Below, one piece after another: positions 26,801 through 34,599 of a DNA stretch of 64,000 nucleotides. Under the pieces are notes generated by a model. That model was not told where the DNA came from, searched no databases, and saw nothing but the letters and a program-made list of their open reading frames with translations. The stretch spans positions 50,972,264-51,036,263 of the forward strand of contig NC_065923.1 of NCBI RefSeq assembly GCF_024586455.1, read 5' to 3'. Position numbers and translations under genes: made by a program. Source of the DNA: Bactrocera neohumeralis (Eukaryota; Arthropoda; Insecta; Diptera; Tephritidae). Position 1 is the first letter of the stretch. Each line of letters starts with the position of its first letter.

Positions 26801-29800
26801 CGGTTTGAACAAAAAGTATTGAATTTGGCACCTTTTTTCGACAGTTTTTCGTAGAAAATATAGGAAGATTTCAAAAAAAAATAAAAGCTTTCGTAGCGCG
26901 ATAACGACTGACGTTAAAAATGCTCTCTCCAAATTGGAACTCTTCTTTTGAGAGTGGAAACCGTTTTGAAAATCACCATTCTGAGAAAAACGCGTTTAAA
27001 AATGTTCCCTACTCTGTTCCCTTTTTACAAGAAACGCTGTAGCTACCATAATAATTTGAATTTCGATTTCAAAATTTGAGAGAATGTTAATAAACAGTGT
27101 ATAAGATCCGATAATGCAATAAAAAAAAATCGATTTCTCGAAAATTTCACACTGAGACGAACCCTTAAATATTTCGAGATGTTTTCTGAACTGATTAATC
27201 CCATTAACCTCTGTTCTAGCTAATATGCCTACTTAGTATGGTTGAGATATCTTCCTTAATATTGGAAAAATCTGTCTCAAAATGAAACGATCTACTGAAG
27301 AGATAAGACATAATTTAAAATAGTCTTGAAATTATATTTTGAAAAATATTAAGGTCAGGTCCCCTAGAAGGACAGTTTAAATTTGAATTGTCTGAATTTA
27401 TTCTATAGTGTAGAGTGTAATGTTTTCACCAACTTTGTTGGGCAGAAGGTCCTTCGCGTCACTAACAAACATCGTTGTAATATTATACTAACCATATTTA
27501 GAATACTGTCAAAGTTTAATTATATTCCATCCAATTTTGCTACAGTTATTGGTCTAAAAGTGATGTGAGTGATCCCGCCATTTATAGTTACAAAAGAAAT
27601 AAATGAAATTCATGTGTGGATTTCTGATGAGAAAACATCGATATAATAAAAAATTTGAATGAATAATGTGTGTTAGATAGATTCATGTTTTTTTAAATAT
27701 TAAAACATTTGTCTTAAAACGTTTCAAAATTAGGAGAAGCCGAAATCGCTATTTGACAACTCTTTATCGGCTTTTGGATTTTTTTTCTGTACACCTTATT
27801 GGTGGGTGCGGCATTTAGTCCATAAAGCTAATAGTTCAAACAAATCGACATCTAGCATAAGAACAGTACTTTAATTATTAGATTTTGGTGCAAAATTTGT
27901 GTTACTAACTGAAAACTCTTTTTTTTTTCTTTATTACAGGGTTATACTTCAAGCTGATGGTCAGTTGCGTACCGGCTTTGACGTTGTGGTGGCGGCGTTA
28001 CTTGGTGCTGATGAATTCGGTTTCAGTACGGCTCCTTTAATTGTTATGGGTAAGTACCAACAATTTCGGCTATATATTATGGATATATGTACAGATATAC
28101 ATATGTATATGAATATTTCTTAGTCAAATAATGTAATACTTACATTAAGAAGCTTGTTAAAGTTTTCTTTTAGCTTGGGGTTTTTTAGTTTTTACTATAA
28201 CAAAGAGTAATATGCTAATTTATCTACATTATAAAGGTTTCTGTATATATTACTTATCTTCCTCTCGTGGATATGAAAAAGAAAGCAATTTGCATTTCAA
28301 TATTTAATTTTCTAAAATTAAGTACCACGCTTTCGGTTTGCATTGCTTCAAATATTTTCAAAAATCTTGTCGTTACTCATAATCAAAGTATAAGAAAGTA
28401 TAAATACCAATAGATAAATTTGTCAAATCAAGAATTTTAATGTAATATAATAATATCAAGTTTTAGCTTCAACTTGACTCATAGAAGTATCTGTAAATCG
28501 AAAGACATACATTTTTTCACATAGATCTTCTATTATAAATGTATTTTCAATATTTCAGGATGCACTATGATGAGAAAATGTCATTTAAATACATGCCCAG
28601 TAGGCATCGCAACACAAGATCCAGTACTCCGCCAAAAGTTTACCGGAAAGCCCGAACATGTGATTAATTTCTTCTTTATGCTAGCAGAAGATGTAAGTAT
28701 GATTGAATGTAATAACATATTAACAATAATACCAAATATTTTTCCTATAAAATTTTTTTGATTGGTATCGCCATAACAAACCATGTCTTACATACCCTAA
28801 TGGTTGATTTACTAATAAAACCAGGAATATTGCATTATGTGCTGGAGCTGAAAGGTTCAATGCTCTCCATCAACGAGATTATTGCTTGACTGCTATATCA
28901 CACCTTCTAAATTTTCCTATTGAGAGACTCGCCTCAGTTTTAACCCCTTCATCACAGAAGTGAAGAACTCTTAACGCCTTTACAGGATTCTCCCCACCAA
29001 ACCATTCAGCAGCTGGAGGGTGACCATGTTGAACCCTTTGAATAATTTGTGTTGTGCATGCATGTGCGTGCGTGTTTGGAAATTTTTGCATAGATTTTTT
29101 TCGTTTTCTATGGGATTTCTGCTAATGCGTACGTGAACAGTTTTTATGGCTGAATTGATTTGAACCACTCGAGGACGGCCACTTCATTTTCTTTTATCAA
29201 CAGTTTTTTTAAGGATCTCATAAATTTTACTTATGTAAAATAATCACCGCGATACCATATTAGCTTTCGAAGTTATAGACATAAAACGCGAATTCGAAAA
29301 TCGCCCAATTTTGTTTTTGAATATCGAAATTGTGCTTATTGCTAAAATAATTTTTGAAAACATTCTTATTTTTTCGATGATCCGACTTTAGCCCCTTTAT
29401 AGAATTATCACAAATTCTGACTGAAAAATTAAAGAAAAGGTGGAAAACAATAATACGCAATAGCTAAATTTCGAAATTCGTAGGCAATAATTTTGATTTT
29501 GGAGTTTATCTTAAAAAACGGAGAGTTACTTTTTTAATTATGGCTTAAGCTGTCTATTAATTTTTTACCATAAAAACACAAATTTCTCATTTTAGATTCG
29601 TAAGATCATGGCTAATTTGGGAATTCGTCGATTCCAAGACTTAATTGGACGTACTGATTTACTTCAAGTAATCAAAAAAGGAAATAATAAACCTGATTAC
29701 CTAGATCTATCCCTACTATTGAAAAACGCTTTAGAACTACGGCCCGGAGTAAACATATTAGGAGGTTCTGTAAGCCAAAATTTCCAGTTGGAAAAAAGGG

Positions 29801-32623
29801 CTGACAATAAGCTTATTGAAATGGCACAAAACGTTATGAACGGCTCAGAAGATAACATTAATATCAAAATGCGTATAAACAACGAGGAGCGAGCTTTCGG
29901 TTCTACGCTTAGTTATCACATAGCCTGGTGAGCTTATCTCTTTAAGAACTTGGTCATCTCTTCTGTATTTTATTTTTTTACAATAAATCTATTAATTGCA
30001 GCAAATATGGAGAGGACGGTCTGCCACTTGGCAAAAGCATCGACATATCGTTGGAAGGATCTGCTGGACAAAGCTTTTGCGCATTTCTATCGACCGGCGT
30101 AAATGTCACATTAAAAGGTGATGCTAATGATTATGTTGGCAAAGGTCTATGTGGTGGCAGTGTCGTAATAGTTCCTCCTGACAATTCAGTATTTGAATCG
30201 CATTTAAACGTAATAGTAGGCAACGTTTGCTTGTATGGTGCAACTAAAGGCACTGCTTATTTCCGAGGTATAGCGGCTGAACGCTTTTGTGTTAGGAATT
30301 CTGGGGTTACAGCTGTTGTTGAGGTATTTTCAGTGATTTCAACCCTTAACATATTGACTTCATATTTAATCAATTTTAGGGCGTTGGAGACCATGGATGT
30401 GAATATATGACCGGGGGTGTGGTACTTATTCTAGGTTTGACGGGTCGAAATTTCGCCGCGGGAATGTCTGGTGGAATAGCTTATGTTTATGACGTTGATG
30501 GCTCTTTTAAAAGCAAAGTAAATCCAGAGTCTGTTGAGATGCTTCCATTGGAGCTTGAGACAGATATAACTCTTATTAAGAGTCTGCTGGAAGATTTTAT
30601 AAACAAAACAAATTCAAAAGTGGCAAAAGAACTATTCGTCAATTGGACTGAAAGTCAGAGCAAATTTGTGAAAGTATTCCCATACGAATATCAAAAAGCC
30701 TTACGAGAACTGGAAAACACTCCAATTTCTAATACAAATGAAATCAAGCCTGCTAAATCGCCCGCAACTGTTGAACCGGTTATTAAAGATATAGAAGAAA
30801 CACTACTAATAAAAGATGGCACGCAAGATATACCTTTAAAGCAGCCATTGGATAAGATCCGAGGTTTCATTAAATACAAACGAGAGGCAAATATGTACCG
30901 CAACGCTAATGCGCGGCAAGAAGATTGGGACGAAGTTTACAATTTCCAAAATATTCGTAAAAATTTGAAATCGCAGGCTGCACGGTGTATGGAATGTGGT
31001 GTTCCTTTTTGTCAATCGAATGCTCATGGTTGTCCTTTGGGAAATATTATTCCGAAGTGGAATGATCTTGTTTTTAAAGACAACTGGCAAGAAGCTTTAC
31101 AACAGCTTTTGCAAACGAATAATTTTCCTGAGTTCACTGGTCGAGTATGTCCAGCACCTTGTGAAGGGGCCTGTGTCTTAGGGATATCGGAGCCAGCAGT
31201 GACTATCAAAAATATTGAATGTGCCATTATTGATCATGCATTTGAGCAAGGTTGGATGAAACCTGACATTCCTAGTATACGTACGGGAAAACGTGTAGCA
31301 ATTGTAGGATCTGGACCTTCTGGTTTAGCCGCCGCATGTCAATTGAATCGAGCTGGTCATTTCGTTACTGTTTTTGAGAGAAATGATAGGCCTGGCGGGT
31401 TGTTGCAGTACGGTATTCCGACTATGAAATTATCTAAAGCAGTAGTGAAACGCCGTATTGATCTGATGGCTGATGAAGGAATAGAGTTCCGAACGAAAGC
31501 ATACATTGGCAAAGATATAAAAGCAACCACGCTACTAGAAGAGTGAGTATATTGAAAGCAGATTAAAGAAAAAAATTACATGTAAAATAATTTATTTTAG
31601 GTATGATGCATTACTACTAACAACTGGTTCCACTTCTCCGCGAGACTTAAATCTAGTAAACAGGGATTTAAACGGAATACATTTTGCTATGGAATTTCTT
31701 GAAGCCCAACAAAAGAAACAGCTCGGTGGTCAAAATGACATAATATCAGCTAAAGATAAACATGTAATAATAATCGGTGGTGGCGACACTGGCTGCGATT
31801 GTATGGCCACGGCTTTACGACAAGGTGCCAAAAGTATTACCACTTTTGAAATATTGCCTGAACCACCCAAAAATCGCGCTAACGACAACCCTTGGCCACA
31901 ATGGCCTAAAGTATTCAGGTATTTAACAATCGTATTTTTTCTAATATGTACAATTTTATTTATTAATTTTTTTAAATTGGTAGAGTTGATTATGGGCATG
32001 AGGAAGTGCGTGTGAAATTCGGCCGCGACCCACGTCAGTACTGCACGACAACAAAAGAATTGATAGCAGAAAATGGCGGCATAAAAGCTATAAATACTAT
32101 TGAGGTTGAATGGACGAAAAATGCCAAAGGACAATGGTCAATGTCTGAAGTACCTGGTAGCGAGAAGTATTACCCTGCAGATCTAGTTTTACTGGCAATG
32201 GGCTTCTTAGGCCCTGAAAAAACAGTACCGGAAGAACTTGGGCTTGACCTTGATGGTCGTGGAAACATTAAAGCTAGCAATGGCCAATTCGGGACCTCTA
32301 ACTCTAAAGTTTTTGCCGCTGGTGGTAAGTTTACGATTTTTCTGTATGTATGTATGTAGTAGTACTTATATGTTATGCGTCTGCTCCATGTAATATGTTT
32401 ATGGCATGAGCATATTTACCACTCGTATTTCTACTAGGTAAAATTAATTCTTAATACTAACAAATGTCGCTTAATTCTAGATTGCCGAAGAGGCCAATCT
32501 TTGGTTGTCTGGGCCATTACTGAGGGACGACAAGCTGCACGGCAAATTGATACTTATCTTATGGGTTCTCCCAGCAACCTACCCGGTCCTGGAGGTGTTA
32601 TAGACATAACTCGCAAGATCTAA
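5604..32623 (+). CDS. GOGAT: Glutamate synthase (NADH-type GOGAT), 15 coding exons, complete
   Basis: Glutamate synthase moves the amide nitrogen of glutamine to 2-oxoglutarate using reduced pyridine nucleotide, giving two glutamates. Joining the exons 5604-5843, 9453-9580, 16982-18068, 21692-21858, 22923-24214, 25642-26000, 26084-26229, 27940-28049, 28559-28692, 29596-29927, 30002-30323, 30380-31542, 31601-31918, 31984-32324 and 32481-32623 gives 2,093 residues with every phase matching. Domains: class II glutaminase from about residue 65 (catalytic Cys65 in EHEACGVGF) to about 485; central domain; FMN/2-oxoglutarate synthase domain about 880-1260 with the 3Fe-4S cysteines 1178, 1184 and 1189; GXGXG domain about 1320-1520; small-subunit part from about 1590 with cysteine clusters at 1642-1657 and 1696-1704, an FAD fold at 1745-1758 and a pyridine-nucleotide fold at 1882-1895. 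The Drosophila counterpart should be CG9674. Sixty-four residues precede Cys65; by analogy with other GOGATs they may be a removed propeptide. The ATG at 5604 is the first in frame; Met14 is an alternative. Confidence 0.96.
5844..9452 (+). other. GOGAT intron 1
   Basis: Starts GTAACT and ends CCTATAG. Mostly AT-rich sequence with ATAC/ATGT microsatellite tracts (5900-5970). The only defined element I see is the inverted-repeat MITE at 8057-8313. Confidence 0.9.
8057..8313. mobile_element. MITE with about 33-bp terminal inverted repeats
   Basis: The left end ATATCGTCACCTGAAATGCA is matched exactly in inverse by the right end ending CAGGTGACGATAT. The identity extends about 33 bp, through AAAATAACGTAACA. 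The interior of about 190 bp is AT-rich and non-coding. The outermost ATAT on each side may be target sequence, leaving a 249-bp element at 8061-8309. Superfamily not determined. Confidence 0.75.
9453..9580 (+). CDS. GOGAT: GOGAT coding exon 2
   Basis: Encodes ILRDAQTLSERMNHRGACAC and on through NDTGDGAG, a hallmark of the glutaminase domain. Acceptor CCTATAG, donor GTAAGT. It enters in phase 0 and leaves two bases of a Leu codon. Confidence 0.95.
10017..10520 (-). mobile_element. Mariner-like transposase remnant
   Basis: Minus-strand frames contain WAGGIIGPYFFKNDADENVT and GDIWFQQDGVNSHQ, the second catalytic-aspartate block (FQQDG) of mariner-type transposases. Upstream of it are degraded SDDTDLSLNGQ and PKQAKLPHL. 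Frames shift several times. The same family occurs at 33604-34560. Confidence 0.75.
10521..11205 (+). repeat. Dispersed repeat, 3' half
   Basis: Shares GATTCTTTCACTTTCC, GAACGAATAATGCCTTTAGT and GCCACCTTATGAACAAAAAT with 44150-44260 and 62900-62960. It ends with the family terminus GTTGCAAGAGTATAAAATGT followed by a hairpin of GTTCGG and CCGAAC around TTGCAC (11168-11186). Its left border abuts the mariner remnant. Confidence 0.7.
11552..12085 (+). mobile_element. Short mariner with perfect terminal inverted repeats
   Basis: The left end GGTTGTCAAAAAAGTCTTGC and its exact inverse at the right end (GCAAGACTTTTTTGACAACC) give terminal repeats of about 28 bp around 534 bp. The left flank is TA and the right flank CA, a possibly mutated TA target duplication. 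It contains only the 5' third of a transposase gene joined to the 3' end, so it depended on an enzyme made elsewhere. Confidence 0.88.
11728..12018 (+). pseudogene. Mariner transposase N-terminal fragment
   Basis: Begins MEQNKEKIRHILQYYYDKGK with a TGA at 11827-11829 (where the family normally has Gly), then reads on STAQRWFQRFRSGVEVVEDA and PRSGRPVVE. This is the paired helix-turn-helix DNA-binding region with the linker motif GRP. Coding stops at GQDLGMSQ, where the deletion joins it to non-coding 3' sequence; the DDE catalytic domain is absent. Confidence 0.85.
12980..13290 (+). mobile_element. Possible LINE ORF1 fragment
   Basis: A + frame of 92 codons (from 13003) reads PKEMVFISRYAKDNSVDDIK and SYISGHLKIDDIEIRKFHF. 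This resembles the C-terminal domain of ORF1 proteins of insect non-LTR elements. A frame shift near 13240 continues the similarity. Recognition is by eye only. Confidence 0.3.
13615..14345 (+). repeat. Dispersed repeat copy
   Basis: Starts with the 5' motif TTGCTATAGAGTATAATAGT plus TTTGTTCGCC and the run CCGTCCGTCTGTCCGTG. It ends GCAAATTGCAAGAGAATGAA with a degenerate hairpin and CCTTCCTTACTTG. Diverged from the copies at 43506 and 53839. Confidence 0.65.
14490..15335 (-). mobile_element. LINE remnant (RNase H part), same family as 46841-48730
   Basis: Minus-strand frames give NDRSKMDCGVDVYTDNLKIS, matching the RNase H start at about 47740 of the better copy. The order of blocks (CCAACTCGTCTACTTTTTCG, TTGAGCGCATCAGTCGGACA, GACGGCCGTATACA) parallels 47430-48200. 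Many stops and indels. Contains a short GA microsatellite at 14874-14885. Confidence 0.7.
16024..16532. mobile_element. Candidate MITE with CAGGGTTGC ends
   Basis: The left end CAGGGTTGC and right end GCAACCCTG form short inverted repeats of about 9 bp around AT-rich non-coding DNA. The flanks CTGACGAC and TTGACTAC agree at six of eight positions, as an eroded 8-bp target duplication would. Such ends are hAT-like, but the evidence is thin. Confidence 0.4.
16982..18068 (+). CDS. GOGAT: GOGAT coding exon 3 (glutaminase core)
   Basis: Encodes residues 123-485, the bulk of the class II glutaminase domain. Visible landmarks are HTRFSTNTFPSWERAHP, RVIAHNGEINTLRGN, ALISFTDGRYIGAVLDRNG and LRPSRFYVT. 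The acceptor is TTTCAG and the donor AAG|GTAATT; the exon ends in phase 0 after SEWLQQK. Confidence 0.96.
18069..21691 (+). other. GOGAT intron 3
   Basis: Starts GTAATT and ends TTTCTAG. It contains the TTAA-type MITE at 19559-20268 and a weak piece of the dispersed repeat near 18945-19150. A very AT-rich stretch at 20370-20900 has ends CCAGGGTTGG and CCCACCCTAG that only loosely match. The remainder has no identifiable feature. Confidence 0.9.
19559..20268. mobile_element. TTAA-flanked MITE, copy 1
   Basis: The ends GGGGTCCCGGTGGTCTAGA and TCTAGACCACCGGGACCCC are perfect inverted repeats of 19 bp. The right flank is TTAA and the left flank TTAT, pointing to a TTAA target duplication. The interior shares AAAAAATTATTAATC(A/T)GTAAGA and related blocks with 26492-27164, so the two are one family. 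No coding capacity seen. Confidence 0.75.
21692..21858 (+). CDS. GOGAT: GOGAT coding exon 4
   Basis: Encodes ITIDEIRNANIL through LLLFGYTTETVNMLLVPM, linking the glutaminase domain to the central domain. Acceptor TTTCTAG, donor AG|GTATGT. It leaves two bases of an Arg codon that exon 5 completes. Confidence 0.93.
21859..22922 (+). other. GOGAT intron 4
   Basis: Starts GTATGT and ends TTACAG. Contains a Tc1-type remnant at 22714-22855 and an 83-codon + strand frame at 22177-22428 with no recognisable domain, probably a remnant of some mobile gene. Confidence 0.85.
22714..22855 (-). mobile_element. Tc1-like transposase C-terminal remnant
   Basis: Minus frame reads SQNPDINPIEHLWGHLQKHL, the NP(D)-x-NPIEHLW block that holds the last catalytic residue (Glu) of Tc1-type transposases. 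Nothing else of the gene is visible nearby. Confidence 0.75.
22923..24214 (+). CDS. GOGAT: GOGAT coding exon 5 (central and synthase domains)
   Basis: Encodes residues 541-971. It begins RKEALGSMGNDAPLACLS and includes ANLLQPSNQQVHRIW and, from residue 928, RFVTGAMSFGSIS followed by GGKSNTGEGGENADRY, which marks the start of the FMN/2-oxoglutarate site. Donor TTAG|GTGAGT, leaving one base. Confidence 0.96.
24330..25540 (+). repeat. Dispersed repeat copy in GOGAT intron 5
   Basis: Opens ATTATCAGGATGACGAAAGC, then GGGTGACTGTTTGTG and AGCGATAACTTGAGCAAAAA, matching 43590 and 53950. From about 25120 a second motif set (CTTCACGAAATTCGGCATGG, TATAGCTGCCATGCCAAC) takes over, ending near GTTCCGTTACACTTGAACTT. 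This may be two adjacent repeats. It fills most of intron 5 (24215-25641). Confidence 0.65.
25642..26000 (+). CDS. GOGAT: GOGAT coding exon 6
   Basis: Encodes residues 972-1091 of the synthase domain, with SAIKQIASGRFGVTAAYL, KMAQGAKPGEGGELPGYKV and PPPHHDIYSIEDLAELI. Donor AAG|GTTATT, phase 0, followed by an 83-bp intron. Confidence 0.95.
26084..26229 (+). CDS. GOGAT: GOGAT coding exon 7
   Basis: Encodes GKAEHIVISGHDGGTGAS (Gly1104-Gly1107 in the FMN-binding loop) and then GIKHAGLPWELGVAETHQV. Acceptor TTTGCAG, donor AAG|GTAATT. It leaves two bases. Confidence 0.95.
26230..27939 (+). other. GOGAT intron 7
   Basis: Starts GTAATT and ends TTACAG. Holds the TTAA-type MITE at 26492-27164. The remaining 27170-27930 is AT-rich without a recognised element. 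Confidence 0.9.
26492..27164. mobile_element. TTAA-flanked MITE, copy 2
   Basis: Flanked by exact TTAA on both sides (26488-26491 and 27165-27168). The ends GGGATCGTCTCAGTGTGA and TCACACTGAGACGAACCC are inverted repeats differing at one position. Interior blocks match the element at 19559-20268. TTAA target sites are typical of piggyBac-type elements, so it may be a non-autonomous relative; the GGG start differs from canonical piggyBac ends. Confidence 0.8.
27940..28049 (+). CDS. GOGAT: GOGAT coding exon 8
   Basis: Encodes RVILQADGQLRTGFDVVVAA and on to GADEFGFSTAPLIVM, completing the FMN barrel. Acceptor TTACAG, donor GTAAGT. One base of the next Gly codon remains. Confidence 0.95.
28050..28558 (+). 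other. GOGAT intron 8
   Basis: Starts GTAAGT and ends TTTCAG, 509 bp, AT-rich. Nothing recognised inside. Confidence 0.85.
28559..28692 (+). CDS. GOGAT: GOGAT coding exon 9 (3Fe-4S cluster)
   Basis: Encodes GCTMMRKCHLNTCPVGIATQ. Cys1178, Cys1184 and Cys1189 have the C-x5-C-x4-C spacing of the 3Fe-4S cluster of GOGAT large subunits. The exon ends in phase 0 after FFMLAED. Confidence 0.96.
28693..29595 (+). other. GOGAT intron 9 with an unidentified coding-like fragment
   Basis: Starts GTAAGT and ends TTTTAG. On its minus strand, about 29060-28880, an open frame reads HPPAAEWFGGENPVKALRVL and continues EGVKTEASLSIGKFRRCDI. It looks more protein-like and less AT-rich than its surroundings. I do not recognise it; a decayed mobile-element or gene fragment is the likeliest reading. 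Confidence 0.6.
29596..29927 (+). CDS. GOGAT: GOGAT coding exon 10
   Basis: Encodes IRKIMANLGIRRFQDLIGRT and on into the start of the C-terminal GXGXG domain (NNEERAFGSTLSYHIA). Acceptor TTTTAG, donor TG|GTGAGC, followed by a 74-bp intron. A shorter reading that treats the TGG as Trp would miss the splice. Confidence 0.94.
30002..30323 (+). CDS. GOGAT: GOGAT coding exon 11 (GXGXG domain)
   Basis: Encodes CKYGEDGLPLGKSIDISLEG, GQSFCAFL and YVGKGLCGGSVVIVPP, the right-handed helix repeats of the GXGXG domain. Donor GAG|GTATTT, phase 0, followed by a 56-bp intron. Confidence 0.95.
30380..31542 (+). CDS. GOGAT: GOGAT coding exon 12 (large/small subunit junction)
   Basis: Encodes residues 1440-1826. 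It finishes the GXGXG domain (GVGDHGCEYMTGGVV, GMSGGIAYVYD). A linker of about 70 residues follows, then the small-subunit part with 4Fe-4S ligand clusters RCMECGVPFC (Cys1642, 1645, 1650), Cys1657 and VCPAPCEGAC (Cys1696, 1700, 1704), and the FAD motif VAIVGSGPSGLAAA. Bacterial large and small subunits are thus fused, as in other eukaryotic NADH enzymes. Confidence 0.96.
31601..31918 (+). CDS. GOGAT: GOGAT coding exon 13
   Basis: Encodes residues 1827-1932 with LLLTTGST and the pyridine-nucleotide-binding fold HVIIIGGGDTGCDCMATAL (Gly1886, Gly1888, Gly1891). It ends PWPQWPKVFR across a 65-bp intron. Confidence 0.95.
31984..32324 (+). CDS. GOGAT: GOGAT coding exon 14
   Basis: Encodes VDYGHEEVRVKFGRDPRQYC through DLVLLAMGFLGPEKTV and KVFAAG. 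The acceptor TTGGTAG has a weak pyrimidine tract, but only this AG keeps the frame. Donor GTAAGT. Confidence 0.94.
32481..32623 (+). CDS. GOGAT: GOGAT coding exon 15 and stop
   Basis: Encodes DCRRGQSLVVWAITEGRQAA through GPGGVIDITRKI and the TAA at 32621-32623. The R-x-G-x-SLVVWAI-x-EGR motif is the FAD-binding C-terminal signature of GOGAT small subunits. Confidence 0.96.
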
Positions 32624-33603
32624 AAAAATGTGTTAAACATAATTGTGTCGTTTATTTTTAAGTTCCAAGAAGTCAGTGTATTCAGCAGTATATATATAAT
32701 TTTCACAAGGAAAATATTATATATATATATACATATATATATATTTACCGGGCGGAGCCTTGCGTTTAAATGTAAGATAAAAATATAATTATGAATCATT
32801 ATCTGTAATTACAGAGTAAAACATAATTTGATAATAAACCAAAATGTTACAGCTTTAACAAGCATTGCGTTGAAAACTCTGTATAGTAGTTTATTATGTA
32901 TTTTACGCTTCCAGGAAACTTCATACGGAATTGAGCGTACTAGAACCGTGGCTCTCCGAATCATCATCATACTAAAAAGTTCATACAATTTATATATACC
33001 ATCAGGAACGAAATACATATGTATGTTCAAAAGCAGCCTTATATGATTAGTTGCCACCAACAACCACAAGCACTAAATATCTGTGGCTTAAAATTCACAA
33101 GAGGCGCACATGGAGAGACAACGTAAAAATGAAAAGAACCCAGCTCAGGTTAATGTTTTCGGAGCTGTACTGGCTCCTAAAGTCAAGAACCAGCCTCAAT
33201 CTACAGAATCCAATACACAGACCGACGTGGTCGAAGGGAGCCGCTTAGCTGATTAAGATTTTGAAATTATTCTAGCCAAAAAAGTTCTTCACAGTATAGT
33301 GGGTGTACCTTTTTATGTTAGAAACGTCGTCCTCCATTTGTAAAAGAAACCGCAGAAGAATGTAGTAGTCGTTACCTATCTCGATTGGAGATCTACGATA
33401 AAGTATTTGCGAACCAACTGCTATATAATATTAAATTTGGTAATATGAACTTCAAATGTTTTCAATAGAAGTTTCATTGGGAATATATTAAACACCTGAA
33501 ATCTTTAAAAGAAAAAAAACGAAAGAAATCCACTTAATTCTTAATCGCGACAAAGCGAATATGTTAACTATTAAAATTCATTCATTAGTAATTGCTTTAT
33601 AAA
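32624..33603. other. GOGAT 3' flank
   Basis: Contains the candidate poly(A) signal and an alternating TA tract at about 32710-32745. A 48-codon + strand frame at 33110-33256 begins MERQRKNEKNPAQVNVFGAV and ends EGSRLAD. It has no recognised family and may be a gene or element remnant. No other feature seen. Confidence 0.5.
32833..32838 (+). promoter_or_regulatory. Candidate polyadenylation signal for GOGAT
   Basis: AATAAA lies 210 bases after the stop codon, the first canonical hexamer seen downstream. Use of this signal is inferred from position only. Confidence 0.45.
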
Positions 33604-34560
33604 GGGTGATCTATTTCAAGGATCCATACTTTTTTTTAAAGAAAAAACGCAAAACATCAAATTGGTGGTTAATCGGCCGGTCCGAAACGTGAAATTTTCT
33701 GCTCACCGAAGTATTCTCTCAATAAATCCATTGATTGGTGCGATGTGTGGGAAGTGGCGCCGGTCTTGTTGAAACCAAATGTCGCTAAAATCCCGAGCAA
33801 CAATTTCAGGTATCAAATAGTTGGTTATCATAGCGCGATAATGGTCGCCATTGAGGGTTACGTTCATACCGTTATCATTTGATGCAATATGGACTGATGA
33901 TTCCACCGGCCCACAAAGCACACCAAACCGTTGTTTTTTCTGGTTGGAATGGCAGCCCTTGCATCTCTTCAGGCTGCCCTTCGTCCCAAATGCGGCAATG
34001 TTACTTATTTACATACCCATTGAGTCAGAAATGAGCCTCATCCCTGAACAAAACTTGTCTCGAAAACGTCAAATCTTGGAACTTTTCAAGACCCCATAGA
34101 GCCAAGCCATGTCGAGCGGCAAATTGACTCTCCACGGTCTTTGTGTACATTCTCAGCTACGGCTGCTATATACATATATGTGACCTGGTCTACGAAAAGG
34201 TGGCTTAGGTGTCAAAGCAAAAAGGAGAACAATTAATGAGATAACGAGAAACTGACGATTATTTTTAACAGCTTTTCCCAGAAAACTAGTTTTCGCACGT
34301 TAGCCCCCTTTTCGTAGACCTGGTCACATATATTGAATGCTGGGCCTCAAGATGGGTGATAGTGTTGCAAATAGTACGCTCAGTACGCCGATTATGTTGA
34401 CCATAAATTGAGTGAAGCTTGCGAAACACTTTCTTTACAGAACGTAAATATTCGTAAGAAAGTTGAACGATTTGTAAACGTTGTTCAGGCGTAAGTCTTT
34501 CTACGTTTAAAAAATTGTACTCAAAAAAAGATGCCTAGGATTATGTTCGAAAAATTTCCC
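33604..34560 (-). mobile_element. Mariner-like element remnant, carrying a MITE
   Basis: The left end GGGTGATCTATTTCAAGGAT followed by ACTTTTTTT looks like a terminal repeat. Minus frames include GDHYRAMITNYLIPEIVARD and SDIWFQQD (second catalytic Asp block). The N-terminal part lies to the right, around 34340-34500. Right terminal repeat degraded near 34530-34560. Interrupted by the MITE at 34180-34327 and by frame shifts. Confidence 0.75.
34180..34327. mobile_element. 148-bp MITE inserted in the mariner remnant
   Basis: The ends GTGACCTGGTCTACGAAAAG and CTTTTCGTAGACCTGGTCAC are perfect inverted repeats (21 bp in full). Immediate flanks are ATATAT on both sides (34174-34179 and 34328-34333), consistent with a target duplication, though the motif is low complexity. 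Non-coding. Superfamily unknown. Confidence 0.85.
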
Positions 34561-34599
34561 CACGGTTCCTTAATTTTTACTATTTCCAAATTGTAAACT

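Noticed and set aside
17112..32359. Possible bacterial origin of the glutamate synthase (horizontal transfer or contamination)
   Set aside because: The gene has 14 GT-AG introns with matching phases, AT-rich insect codon use and intronic insect transposons. It is an ordinary eukaryotic nuclear gene.
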